The position numbers and the translations under genes were made by a program. Below, piece after piece: positions 1-8,295 of a DNA stretch of 64,000 nucleotides. Where the stretch lies: contig CAMBEZ010000001.1 in NCBI GenBank assembly GCA_945865885.1, positions 62,001 to 126,000 on the forward strand, in the 5' to 3' direction. The notes under the pieces were generated by a model that worked only from the letters and a program-made list of their open reading frames with translations, did not search any database and was not told the DNA's origin. Source of the stretch: Owenweeksia hongkongensis DSM 17368 (GTDB lineage: Bacteria; Bacteroidota; Bacteroidia; Flavobacteriales; Schleiferiaceae). Numbering within the stretch: position 1 is the first letter of the stretch; the number at the start of each line of letters is the position of its first letter.

Positions 1-1
1 C

Positions 2-907
2 CGCGCGAAGTTTGACGCGTGGTGGGCCAACTGCGGGAATTCTGCTGCGGCAGTCCCAATCGACGGTTCCCCAACCACAGCAACGCGCGAGCAGTCTGCG
101 GTAATTTCCCCCAAAGAATCCAGCTACCGTACTGCGGCCGAATCCCTTTTGGAGGCCATGCGGCAGGGGTCGATTTACGAGGCTAATTTGTGTTTACCGT
201 GGGTGGTTTCCGGTGCGCAGGATGCCGCGGGATTGTATGTTCGCTGGAAGGAGCGCGCGCAGCCGCCGCAGGGCGGCTGCGCGCGCTTCCCCGGCGTCGC
301 CGTGGTCAGCGGAAGCCCAGAGCGCTACCTGCAAGTCCGGGGAAGAACCGTTCGGTCGCGGCCCATCAAAGGCACAGCGCCCCGGTCCGCGAATCCGCAA
401 GCCGATGCGGCTGCCGTGCGGGAACTGTCGGGCAGCAGTAAGGAACGCGCGGAAAACACCATGGTGGTGGACGTGGTGCGCAACGACCTCTCCCGGGTGG
501 CCATTCCCGGCACCGTGTGCGTGCCTCAGTGGTGCGAAGTGGAAACTTTTCCAACCGTGCACCAAATGGTCTCTACGGTTGAGGCGCAACTTGCAGAGCA
601 ACACGACGTTTGGGACGCCGTTGCCGCCAGTTTTCCCATGGCCAGCATGACCGGAGCGCCCAAAATTGAAGCCATGAAGCAAATCAACGCCGTCGAGGGT
701 TTTGCCCGCGGTTGGTACAGCGGCGCACTGGGCTACATCCGGCCCAACGGAGAGGCGGATTTTAACGTGGTCATTCGCTCCGCCGTGGTGGGTTCCCAAG
801 TCCGCCTCGCCGCCGGAAGCGCCCTGACTCTGGCTGCCAACCCCCAAAGCGAATGGGAGGAATGCCAATTGAAAGTAAACCCTTTATTGGAATTGGTCCG
901 TGGCTAA
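2..907 (+). CDS. pabB: Aminodeoxychorismate synthase component I, partial (5' end off the window)
   Basis: This is the chorismate-binding domain of the PabB/TrpE family, which makes 4-amino-4-deoxychorismate for folate. The frame is open from base 2, so the start lies to the left. Visible family motifs are GSPERYL, RPIKGT, KERAENTMVVDVVRNDL and ASMTGAPK. The Lys in PIKGT is the residue used by PabB, whereas anthranilate synthases usually have PIAGT, so PabB is preferred over TrpE. The stop overlaps the GTG start of tilS by 8 nt, so the two are translationally linked. A long perfect hairpin lies inside the gene at 252-287. Confidence 0.88.
   Translation, partial: RAKFDAWWANCGNSAAAVPIDGSPTTATREQSAVISPKESSYRTAAESLLEAMRQGSIYEANLCLPWVVSGAQDAAGLYVRWKERAQPPQGGCARFPGVAVVSGSPERYLQVRGRTVRSRPIKGTAPRSANPQADAAAVRELSGSSKERAENTMVVDVVRNDLSRVAIPGTVCVPQWCEVETFPTVHQMVSTVEAQLAEQHDVWDAVAASFPMASMTGAPKIEAMKQINAVEGFARGWYSGALGYIRPNGEADFNVVIRSAVVGSQVRLAAGSALTLAANPQSEWEECQLKVNPLLELVRG
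252..287. repeat. Perfect 16-bp inverted repeat with 4-nt loop inside pabB
   Basis: The arms 252-267 and 272-287 are exact reverse complements around the loop GCAG. The repeat encodes a variable stretch just before the GSPERYL motif. It is not a terminator, because no T-run follows. It resembles the hairpins in folC and aroA in size and loop length, but not in sequence. Confidence 0.85.
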
Positions 908-2267
908 ACCAAAAGGAACTCCAAACGCTTTGCCCTGGAACCCGCCTGCGGAACCGGTGGTGGCTCTGGTTTCCGGGGGACTGGATTCCACCGTGCTCGC
1001 CAACTTGTTGGCGGAGGTCGGTCGGTTGGCAGGAATGTACCACGCCAACTACGGCCTGCGCGGCGCGGATTCGGACGCAGACGAAGCATTGGTTCACCAA
1101 TGGGCAACCGAACGGAGCATTCCGTTTCGTGCGGATCGTTTTGCTTTAAAACCGGACGTGCCGGATTTGCAGGCCACAGCGCGCCACCAACGCTACTCCG
1201 GTGCCCTCGATTTTGCGGCCTCACTGGGCGTTAAGACCCTGGCTACCGCACACCACGCCAACGACGCCGCGGAAACCTTGCTGATCAATGCCGCGCGCGG
1301 AACGGGATTGGCGGGTTTGGTGTCCCTGGCGGAAGCGCGAGAAGGCTTGGTGCGTCCGCTGTTGAACTGCACCAAAACCGAATTGGAGGCCTGGGCACGC
1401 GCCCAGGGGTGGGTTTGGCGGGAAGATGCTTCCAATGCCGTGCCCAAATACGTGCGCAACCGCATTCGTTTGGAGGTACTACCCGCCTTGGAGCGCGCCC
1501 TGCCGCAGGCTGCTGGGGGGCTGCAAAAAACGGTGGCCCTGCTCCGCCAAACGCAGCGTTTTTTGAACGAATCCTTGGAGCGCGAATCCGGGGGCTACTT
1601 GGTGCCCAGCAATTGGTGGCCGGTCGCTTGGGACCTGGATTTAAGTCTGTGGGAGCATCCGCACGCCGATCTGTTGGCGTACCATTTGTTGGACGCCTGC
1701 GGCGGGTGGGAAGCCGAACACCTCCAGGCCTTGCGCACCGCCCAAGTAGGGGCCCATTTGGTCCGGAACCATTGGGAAATCTGGGTAGAGCGCGATCGTT
1801 GGATTGTGGTGCCGTCGGCGGATAAACCACAACCCATGGCTGCGCCGCAACCTGTTTTTCCGCAGGAAACCAAAAGTTTGGAAGGTTTTATGTGGTCCGA
1901 TCACCGCGTTTTGAGAAACGTTCAATGGTCCTTGGAAACCACCGATGTGGCGCGCACGGCCGACGGTTCTTTGGGCACTGCATCCGAGCCGGTGCTGGCC
2001 TTGCCCCAAGAAGGAGCGGCCTACGTTTGGCGCACGTGGAACGAAGGCGACTGGATGACTCCTCTGGGTCTTTCCGGACGGAAAAACGTATCGGACTTGC
2101 TGACAGACGCCAAAGTGCCGTCTTTTTCCCGAAAATCGTACCCCGTATTGGCGTCGCAAGCGTCCGATAATGAAGTGGTTTGGATTCCGGGCATCCGTCA
2201 ATCGCAATCTGTTGCCGTGCAGGAGACCTCGCGCACCTTTTGGAAATTTCGTGCGCATTACCTTTGA
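900..2267 (+). CDS. tilS: tRNA(Ile)-lysidine synthase
   Basis: TilS uses ATP and lysine to convert C34 of the CAU-anticodon tRNA-Ile to lysidine. The PP-loop motif SGGLDST is near residues 20-26, and ATAHHANDAAETLL matches the second conserved N-type ATP pyrophosphatase block. The length (455 aa) fits the family, with the TilS C-terminal domain (WRTWNEGDWMTPLG, then KVPSFSR) present. The GTG start at 900 lies inside the end of pabB. The TGA stop overlaps the putative -7 promoter element of dsbD. Confidence 0.93.
   Translation: MAKPKGTPNALPWNPPAEPVVALVSGGLDSTVLANLLAEVGRLAGMYHANYGLRGADSDADEALVHQWATERSIPFRADRFALKPDVPDLQATARHQRYSGALDFAASLGVKTLATAHHANDAAETLLINAARGTGLAGLVSLAEAREGLVRPLLNCTKTELEAWARAQGWVWREDASNAVPKYVRNRIRLEVLPALERALPQAAGGLQKTVALLRQTQRFLNESLERESGGYLVPSNWWPVAWDLDLSLWEHPHADLLAYHLLDACGGWEAEHLQALRTAQVGAHLVRNHWEIWVERDRWIVVPSADKPQPMAAPQPVFPQETKSLEGFMWSDHRVLRNVQWSLETTDVARTADGSLGTASEPVLALPQEGAAYVWRTWNEGDWMTPLGLSGRKNVSDLLTDAKVPSFSRKSYPVLASQASDNEVVWIPGIRQSQSVAVQETSRTFWKFRAHYL
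2259..2266 (+). promoter_or_regulatory. -7 element (TACCTTTG) for dsbD
   Basis: An exact TAnnTTTG match. Its TTTG overlaps the tilS stop codon (CTT TGA). The dsbD ATG follows after 5 nt, and a TTTG at 2239-2242 could serve as the -33 box (16-nt spacing). The transcript would be leaderless or nearly so. Confidence 0.6.
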
Positions 2268-2271
2268 AACT

Positions 2272-4332
2272 ATGAACTGGATTAGAATCTTCGCGGTGTT
2301 CCTGTGGGCTACTGCTCAAACCCCGCTTCAGGCGCAAATCCTGGACCCCGTCAAGTGGAAAACCCGCGTGGAGCAAGCGCCGGATCGTCCGGGTGAGGCC
2401 GTTTTGGTGGCAGAGGCCACGTTGGAAGGAGGCTGGCACCTGTATTCTCAGTTCGTGGACCCCAACGGCCCCGTGCCCACCACCTTTAATTTCCCAGCGC
2501 CCAAAGGCGTAAAGGGATTTAAAACCGCAGGAAAAACGGGAGAAGGAAAGCCCATCAGTCAGTTCGACAAAAACTTCGGCATGGAGTTGAAGTTCTTCGC
2601 GAACAAGGCGGCGTTTCGTCAGAAAATAGCGTTTGATCCGTCGTCCAAGTCCTTTGCCGTAGCGGCCACCGTGGAGTACATGGTCTGCAACGACGAAATG
2701 TGCCTGCCTCCGGATTTTCGCGATCTGAATTTCCGGGTAGAGCCCGTTGTTGCCGCAGCAGCAGGATCCCCAGCCGTCCCGGCAGAAACCGCGGCTCCAG
2801 AGGAATCAACCCCCACCAACGACACCGCTACAACCACCGACGCGGACCAGGAAGCCGGCGCGCCGGTGGTCAACGATGCCGCGGGAGCCGACGATTCCGT
2901 CACCCCAGGCACGCCGTGGGGCATCTTTTTGGCCGGAGCTGGAGCGGGTCTTTTGGCCTTGTTCATGCCGTGCATTTTCCCCATGATTCCGTTGACGGTC
3001 AGCTTCTTTACCAAGCAGAGCAAAACCAAAACGGAAGGCGTTCGCAAGGCGTTGGTCTACGGCCTCAGCATCAACTTCATTTACGTGGCCGTGGGCCTGC
3101 TCATCACGGTGCTGTTTGGGTCTTCCGCCTTGAACGAATTGGCCACCAATCCCTGGTTCAACTTGGTGTTTTTTGCTCTTTTTGTGGTCTTTGCCATTTC
3201 CTTTTTTGGCGCATTTGAAATCACCTTGCCCAGTTCTTGGGTCAACAAGGCCGACGAAGCCTCCAACAAGGGCGGCTACGCCGGAATTTTCTTCATGGCC
3301 TTTACGCTTTCCTTGGTCAGCTTCTCCTGCACCGGTCCGCTGATTGGCTCGCTGCTCGTTTCTGCTGCGTCCACCGGTGAATGGATAGGACCGGCCCTGG
3401 GCATGTTTGGCTTCAGCTTGGCGCTCTCCGTGCCCTTCATGCTGTTTGCGGCCTTCCCGGGCTGGCTCAACGCCTTGCCCAAATCCGGCGGATGGCTCAA
3501 CACGGTGAAGGTGGTTCTCGGATTCTTGGAGCTGGCCTTTGCCCTTAAATTCTTGTCGACGGCCGATATGGTGTGGCAAAACCACTGGCTGGAGCGCGAG
3601 ATGTTCCTGGCCATTTGGGTGGCCATTGCCTTCCTCACCACCCTCTACCTCTTGGGCGTTTTCCGCATGCCCAACGACAGCCCCGTGCAGCACATTGGGG
3701 TCTTCCGCATGCTCGTAGCTGCGGTCTTCGCGGTGCTTGGTTTTTACCTGCTCCCGGGCATTTTTGGGGCCCCCGTCAAGTTGGTGGCCGGCTTCCCGCC
3801 GCCCGACTTCTACGCTGAGCAACCCGGCGGTGCGTACACCGGTGGGGGAGGCAACTCCGATGCCCCCAAGTTGGACGCCGAAGCGCATTGCCCCTTGGAC
3901 CTTCCGTGCTTCAACGATTTTGACAAGGCCTTGGCCTACGCCAAAAAGCAAAACAAACCCTTGATGATAGACTTCACCGGATGGGGCTGCGTCAACTGCC
4001 GCAAAATGGAGGAGGAAGTGTGGCGCAACTCGGAAGTAGCACGTCGTTTGCGCGAAAACGTTGTTTTGGTCTCCTTGTACGTAGACGAGCGCACGGAATT
4101 GCCGGAGGCTTTGAAGTACGTATCGCCCACCACCGGCAAAAAGGTGCGGACCGTCGGGAACAAATGGTCCGATTTCCAGGCCGCAAACTTCAACGCCAAC
4201 GCGCAGCCGTACTACGTCATCCTGGGCCACAACGATTTGAAACCGCTGAACGGTCATGCCGCCTACGACCCAGACGTGCAGAAGTTCATCGATTGGTTGG
4301 ACGCCGGTGTTGCCGCGTTCCAAGCGCAATAG
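2272..4332 (+). CDS. dsbD: Thiol:disulfide interchange protein DsbD (CcdA/thioredoxin fusion)
   Basis: DsbD carries electrons from cytoplasmic thioredoxin across the inner membrane to periplasmic thiol proteins. The protein (686 aa) has a signal peptide ending near LQA, an N-terminal periplasmic domain with the Cys pair in VCNDEMCLP, an acidic/Ala linker, a multi-span membrane domain with Cys in FMPCIFPMIP and SFSCTGPL, and a C-terminal thioredoxin domain with the active site WGCVNCRK. The open frame reaches back to 2170, but ATG 2272 was chosen because it starts the signal peptide and sits 5 nt after a -7 element; the upstream part overlaps tilS. Confidence 0.93.
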   Translation: MNWIRIFAVFLWATAQTPLQAQILDPVKWKTRVEQAPDRPGEAVLVAEATLEGGWHLYSQFVDPNGPVPTTFNFPAPKGVKGFKTAGKTGEGKPISQFDKNFGMELKFFANKAAFRQKIAFDPSSKSFAVAATVEYMVCNDEMCLPPDFRDLNFRVEPVVAAAAGSPAVPAETAAPEESTPTNDTATTTDADQEAGAPVVNDAAGADDSVTPGTPWGIFLAGAGAGLLALFMPCIFPMIPLTVSFFTKQSKTKTEGVRKALVYGLSINFIYVAVGLLITVLFGSSALNELATNPWFNLVFFALFVVFAISFFGAFEITLPSSWVNKADEASNKGGYAGIFFMAFTLSLVSFSCTGPLIGSLLVSAASTGEWIGPALGMFGFSLALSVPFMLFAAFPGWLNALPKSGGWLNTVKVVLGFLELAFALKFLSTADMVWQNHWLEREMFLAIWVAIAFLTTLYLLGVFRMPNDSPVQHIGVFRMLVAAVFAVLGFYLLPGIFGAPVKLVAGFPPPDFYAEQPGGAYTGGGGNSDAPKLDAEAHCPLDLPCFNDFDKALAYAKKQNKPLMIDFTGWGCVNCRKMEEEVWRNSEVARRLRENVVLVSLYVDERTELPEALKYVSPTTGKKVRTVGNKWSDFQAANFNANAQPYYVILGHNDLKPLNGHAAYDPDVQKFIDWLDAGVAAFQAQ

Positions 4333-4353
4333 CCCGCTCCAAAGCGCAAACGG

Positions 4354-5001
4354 ATGTCCATAAAAGCCAACGAAGCCTGGGAAGTTTTTGAACGTGCAGT
4401 GGTTGCTTACCACCGTTTGGTTCCAGACACCGCCGGCCCGAAAGTTTCGTGGGATATTCCCGCGCCCGCCGCAGACTCCACCAACGAATGGACCCAACTG
4501 CTTTGGAACAAAGCTTGGATTGACTCGGTGCAATGGCACGCCGAAGACCGCATCCGAGATCCCCACGTGGAGCCCAGCGCAGCTCTGGAACTCAAACGCC
4601 GCATCGACGTTTTGAATCAGCAGCGAACGGATGCGGTGGAATTCTTGGACGACTACCTGGAAAACACCCTGCGCGCACTGCCCGCGCCGGTTGGACCGCC
4701 CACGATGCGGTGGTTGCCCACGGAAACACCAGCTTGGGCCCTGGACCGGTTGTCCATTCTGGCGCTGAAAATCTACCACATGTCCGCGGAAGCAAATCGC
4801 TCCAACGCAGACGAAGAACACCGGCGGCGGTGCCAAGGAAAATCAGCTATTCTGGTGCGCCAAAAAGCCGAATTGATTGAGTCCATCGATGCCTTGTGGC
4901 ACGCTTTGTGCACCCAACAAGCCCCGTACCGACGCTACCAGCAAATGAAAATGTACAACGATCCCACCACCAATCCGGTGCTTTATCGTAAATTGGACTG
5001 A
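4354..5001 (+). CDS. DUF4254 domain-containing protein
   Basis: This 215-residue cytoplasmic protein is rich in aromatic and charged helices. It resembles the DUF4254 family, which in Bacteroidota is commonly encoded next to a family 9 glycosyltransferase, as here (1-nt gap). Characteristic stretches are NEWTQLLWNKAWIDSVQWH, IYHMSAEANR and YNDPTTNPVLYR near the C-terminus. Biochemical function is unknown; the context suggests a link to lipopolysaccharide or other glycan assembly. It is 21 nt downstream of dsbD and probably in the same operon. Confidence 0.75.
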   Translation: MSIKANEAWEVFERAVVAYHRLVPDTAGPKVSWDIPAPAADSTNEWTQLLWNKAWIDSVQWHAEDRIRDPHVEPSAALELKRRIDVLNQQRTDAVEFLDDYLENTLRALPAPVGPPTMRWLPTETPAWALDRLSILALKIYHMSAEANRSNADEEHRRRCQGKSAILVRQKAELIESIDALWHALCTQQAPYRRYQQMKMYNDPTTNPVLYRKLD

Positions 5002-5002
5002 G

Positions 5003-6043
5003 ATGAATCACCTCCTGATCCTCCGTTTTTCTGCACTTGGCGACGTTTCCATGACCGCAACCGTAGTTCGAGCGGCTTTGGAGCAGAATCCGGACCTTCG
5101 CATCACGTGGGTTACCCGGCCGTTGTTGGCTGAAAAAATTCCAGCACATCCGCGTCTTGTTTTTTGGACCACCGATTTCCGCGGCGTCCAGCAAACCCCA
5201 TGGGGGGTGTTGTCTTGGATTCGCCAGCAGATGCGAACTGCGGCGGCCGAAGGCCATCCCGTTGAGGCCGTTGCGGACTTGCACCGAAATCTCCGGACCC
5301 GAGTGGTGTGCGCCGGATTGGGTTGGCGTGGCCTGCCCGTGGAACGCCTCGTTAAGGACCGCATCGAGCGTCGGCAACTTCGCCTCAAAGGCGCGCTCCA
5401 CGCTGATGCCATCACCCCGGTAACCACCCGCATGGCAGAGGTGTTTCAGCGCCTCGGTTTGGCCCTGGAATGGACAGAAAAAACGGCCCAATCGGTTTTG
5501 CCCACACGGGTTGCCCCTGCGGCAAGTAGTGCCCCAAAACTGTATTTTGCTCCTACCGCGCGCCACAAAACCAAGCAATGGCCGTTGAATTACGCCCAAG
5601 AGCTCCTGGTTGCCTGGATGGAGCGCGGCGGAGAGGCCGTCTTGGCGGGTTCGGCAGCAGAACGTGAGGAATTGGAGCGCTGGATCAAGCCGGAATGGAG
5701 TCAACGTTGTACCGTCACCGCAGGAATGAACAACGAAGAAGAGGCTGCCGTGCGACGCACGTGCCACGTAGCCGTCACCTTGGACAGCGCCAACCTGCAC
5801 CTCGCAGTGCAATCCGGTCTTCCCGTAGTTTCCATTTGGGGCGGCACGCACCCCAAAGCAGGTTTTGTGGGCTTAGGACACCCCAATGTACACGTGCTTC
5901 AAGCACCCGACCCGGCCTTTCCCTGCCGCCCCTGCAGCATTTTTGGCAAGTCCACCTGCGCCTTGGGCGACGTCCCCTGCCTCCACGCGGTTGAAGTTAA
6001 GAGCGTGTTGGAGCGGGCTTGGGAAGTGGCTACCTCCGCGTAA
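5003..6043 (+). CDS. Glycosyltransferase family 9 (heptosyltransferase-like)
   Basis: The N-terminus LLILRFSALGDVSMTA and the C-terminal nucleotide-sugar block SIWGGTHPKAGF match GT9 enzymes (WaaC/WaaF/RfaF type), which transfer heptose or similar sugars to LPS inner core on the cytoplasmic face. Four C-terminal cysteines (FPCRPCSIFGKSTCALGDVPC) are common in Bacteroidota members. It follows the DUF4254 gene after 1 nt, so co-translation is likely. The acceptor sugar cannot be told from sequence. Confidence 0.87.
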   Translation: MNHLLILRFSALGDVSMTATVVRAALEQNPDLRITWVTRPLLAEKIPAHPRLVFWTTDFRGVQQTPWGVLSWIRQQMRTAAAEGHPVEAVADLHRNLRTRVVCAGLGWRGLPVERLVKDRIERRQLRLKGALHADAITPVTTRMAEVFQRLGLALEWTEKTAQSVLPTRVAPAASSAPKLYFAPTARHKTKQWPLNYAQELLVAWMERGGEAVLAGSAAEREELERWIKPEWSQRCTVTAGMNNEEEAAVRRTCHVAVTLDSANLHLAVQSGLPVVSIWGGTHPKAGFVGLGHPNVHVLQAPDPAFPCRPCSIFGKSTCALGDVPCLHAVEVKSVLERAWEVATSA

Positions 6044-6051
6044 TGCATTGA

Positions 6052-6513
6052 TTGTCAATTAAAAGCTTCCCATTCGGAACAATTCCGTCCCTTCGTCGTT
6101 CTTTTTTAGTGGAAGAACGCCGCTACCGATTGCGCCAAGGGCCTGAGATTGTTGGATTCCTCCGGGACATCCATGGATCGCTGTTTTATTCCCGCGATGG
6201 ATTTTGGTGGACCGGAATCCCCGTCCGCTACGAGCACGTGGACGAGTGGACCGGTTGGATGGACGTCCAACGCAAGCGCATTTACGAGTGGGATTTGGTG
6301 GAATACACTACCGCAGACAACAAAAAAGACTTGTTCGCAGTCCTTCGGAAGCAAAGCGATCATTTGTTTGGGTTGCGGAATATCAAAACCGATGACTTTT
6401 TCCCCTTCAGCATTCGTGGTGTGGAGCTTTTTGAAGCTTCCCGGTGCAAAGTAATCTCCCACGTTTTTATCAATCCCGAGCTCATGGAGGCCTGGGATTT
6501 GCGCGACGAATAA
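6052..6513 (+). CDS. YopX-family-like protein
   Basis: The protein is 153 aa from TTG 6052; a GTG at 6109 is an alternative start that would give 134 aa. The middle part (EWTGWMDVQRKRIYEWDLVEY) follows the YopX pattern, in which phage proteins have xxTGLxDxxGKxIYEGDIV, and the end (CKVISHVFINPEL) follows the closing motif of that family (VIGNIYENPEL). YopX proteins are typical of prophages and their function is unclear. Here the gene stands alone in a chromosomal setting and the usual Gly of IYEGD is Trp. The match was made by eye. Confidence 0.6.
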   Translation: MSIKSFPFGTIPSLRRSFLVEERRYRLRQGPEIVGFLRDIHGSLFYSRDGFWWTGIPVRYEHVDEWTGWMDVQRKRIYEWDLVEYTTADNKKDLFAVLRKQSDHLFGLRNIKTDDFFPFSIRGVELFEASRCKVISHVFINPELMEAWDLRDE

Positions 6514-6581
6514 GGGCTTTGGGCTAATCGACGGGATTCGCAAGTAATTATATACGCTTACTACCGACTGTCGGACGTGCA

Positions 6582-6610
6582 GGGTTGGAAATTGCCGAAA
6601 ATTTCAACCC
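6582..6610 (+). other. Hairpin abutting the start codon of the ComM-like gene
   Basis: The left arm GGGTTGGAAATT (6582-6593) pairs with AATTTCAACCC (6600-6610) with one bulged G. The right arm ends at the base just before ATG 6611. No T-run follows, so it is not an intrinsic terminator. It could affect translation initiation or stabilise the 5' end of the message. The rest of the 97-nt gap (6514-6581) shows nothing recognisable. Confidence 0.5.
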
Positions 6611-8053
6611 ATGCAACACGCACGTGTCTTCACGATTTCCTCAGGAGCCTGGCCTCGGCCGGTTGAATTGGACGCAACACATCGGCCCGGCATTCGCTGG
6701 GAACTGATCGGTTTTACCGAACGAATTGTTCGGGAGTCCCCGCAGCGTGTGCGCCATGCTTGGCGCAGTACCCGGCAACCGTGGCCTTCCGGCAAGTGGG
6801 TCATCAGTTTGTCACCGGCCGCACTGCCCAAGTCCGGTGCCGCGGTGGACCTCCCGCTCGCTTTGGCCATTCACTTGGCCCACCGAAGAAAAACCACCAA
6901 CCTCTGGGCCATGGGCGAGTTGCACTTCGACGGCCGGGTCCTTCCGGTGCCCGGGATTCCCGCGTTGGTTTCTGTGGCACTCGCTCAGGGAGCCGCTCGA
7001 ATTTTATTGCCCCTGGCCTCGCAGGCCGAAGTAGGCGACCACCCGAAAATTCGGTATGTGGGTACCCTGGAAGAAGCTTTTGCCCAGTTGGATTTCTGGG
7101 AGGACGCCGATGTGCCCGAGACCGTTCTCAAAAGGACTCGAGCGCTTGAACCGCGGAAACTCCCCAGTTCAGCCTTTACTATTTGGGACTCTTTCCAAGA
7201 GAACCCAAAATTGCAATGGGCAGCATTAGTTGCCGTCCACGGAGGACACCACGCGTTCTTTTGGGCGAACCCAAAGTTCCCTTGGCCCAACTGGGTTGCC
7301 GCCGTACAGCACCTCTATTTGGGCCGATTGGAGGCCGCTAAGGCGCCTGTACGAGATTGCCCAACGCGCTTGATCACCAGCATCATGCCGTCCTTGGGCA
7401 GCACCCCAGGGCTGATGGACCCTTTTACCAATGAGGTGACGCAAGCGAATGGTGGAATCTTGGCGATCGGTCGTTGGCTGGAACAAGACCCCCGAATAGA
7501 AGACCGTTTGGCCGCCGTCTTGGAGCGAGGAACCGCTTTGCTGGGCAGGGGGCAAGACCATTGGGCGGTCCCGGCGCGCTTTCAATTGGTCTTGGCAAGT
7601 GCCCCGTGTGCGTGCGGGCCAATTGTTTCGTGCATTTGCAGCAACCACCAACTGCGCGCTTGGAAACAAAAAATCCGCAAGCCTTTTTTGGAGCGGTTGG
7701 ATTTGGGATTGGACGAACAAAAATCGGGGGAATTTTCGGCCCTTTCTTGGCCACAAGCATTAGCTCAACTGGAACAGGGTGAAAAAATATGGACGCAGCG
7801 TTTCGTTCAGTCTTCGGAAGAGCGTTGGACCAACCGTCAGGTGCCCGTACATCGATTGTTGGAGTTGTTCCATGCGAACAAAGAAACGCTGGCTTGGTTT
7901 GAGAAAGAGCAGGCCACTGCCCGTTGGATGGGAAGTCGAATGGCACAAATTTTGCGTGTTGCCCGAAGTTTAGCAGATTTGCAAGGTATAGCCACTTTGG
8001 AGATCCAACACATGAAGCAAGCCGTTCAACTGAATACTGCCTTTACAACCTAA
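6611..8053 (+). CDS. ComM/YifB-like Mg-chelatase-related protein with degenerate ATPase site
   Basis: The whole 480-aa chain follows the ComM (YifB) fold: N-terminal domain (GIRWELIGFTERIVRESPQRV, LSPAALPKSGAAVDLPLA, MGELHFDGRVLPVPG), AAA+ core, the PCACG element at 332-336 (usually PCPCG) and the C-terminal RVARSLADLQG helix at 449-459. ComM is a hexameric branch-migration helicase used in natural transformation. Here the Walker A region after GGH (211-213) reads ANPKFPWP instead of GPPGSGKT, and Walker B reads GILAIGRW instead of GVLFLDEL. ATP binding and hydrolysis are therefore almost certainly lost, yet the frame is intact over its full length, which suggests selection for another role. 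Confidence 0.75.
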   Translation: MQHARVFTISSGAWPRPVELDATHRPGIRWELIGFTERIVRESPQRVRHAWRSTRQPWPSGKWVISLSPAALPKSGAAVDLPLALAIHLAHRRKTTNLWAMGELHFDGRVLPVPGIPALVSVALAQGAARILLPLASQAEVGDHPKIRYVGTLEEAFAQLDFWEDADVPETVLKRTRALEPRKLPSSAFTIWDSFQENPKLQWAALVAVHGGHHAFFWANPKFPWPNWVAAVQHLYLGRLEAAKAPVRDCPTRLITSIMPSLGSTPGLMDPFTNEVTQANGGILAIGRWLEQDPRIEDRLAAVLERGTALLGRGQDHWAVPARFQLVLASAPCACGPIVSCICSNHQLRAWKQKIRKPFLERLDLGLDEQKSGEFSALSWPQALAQLEQGEKIWTQRFVQSSEERWTNRQVPVHRLLELFHANKETLAWFEKEQATARWMGSRMAQILRVARSLADLQGIATLEIQHMKQAVQLNTAFTT

Positions 8054-8295
8054 CCACTCAATTGGCCGTGCGCGAGGCGGAAAAATCCGCGGAGCGGTTG
8101 TACGCACTGGAGACCCGCAAGTTTATTCTGGGCGAAAGTACCTTATTCATTGTCAATGCCCGGGAAGCCAAATACTTGTAGGCCGTGCAAAAACGCGCTA
8201 CCACCGAAGCCAAGTGGTTGGGGTTGGAGGCGGAACTCTACGCCCTTACTTCCAACGGCGATCCTTGGGATCGGGTGCGTTCTTCGTCCAGATAA
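8044..8295 (+). pseudogene. Remnant of a TolC-family outer membrane efflux protein (C-terminal end)
   Basis: In the frame starting at 8044 the translation reads YNLTTQLAVREAEKS, then RKFILGESTLFIVNAREAKYL, a TAG stop at 8179-8181, and after it AVQKRATTEAKWLGLEAELYAL up to TAA 8293-8295. RKFxLGESxxFxVNxRE is typical of the last coiled-coil segment of Bacteroidota TolC-like proteins. No upstream part of such a gene is present; the ComM-like gene occupies that place. The piece is read as a decayed gene end. It overlaps the 3' end of the minus-strand gene that ends at 8246. Confidence 0.55.

Noticed and set aside
2806-4836. 676-codon open frame on the minus strand over dsbD and the DUF4254 gene
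   Set aside because: It is the antisense shadow of two clearly identified genes, with low-complexity His/Gly/Gln-rich translation and no domain.
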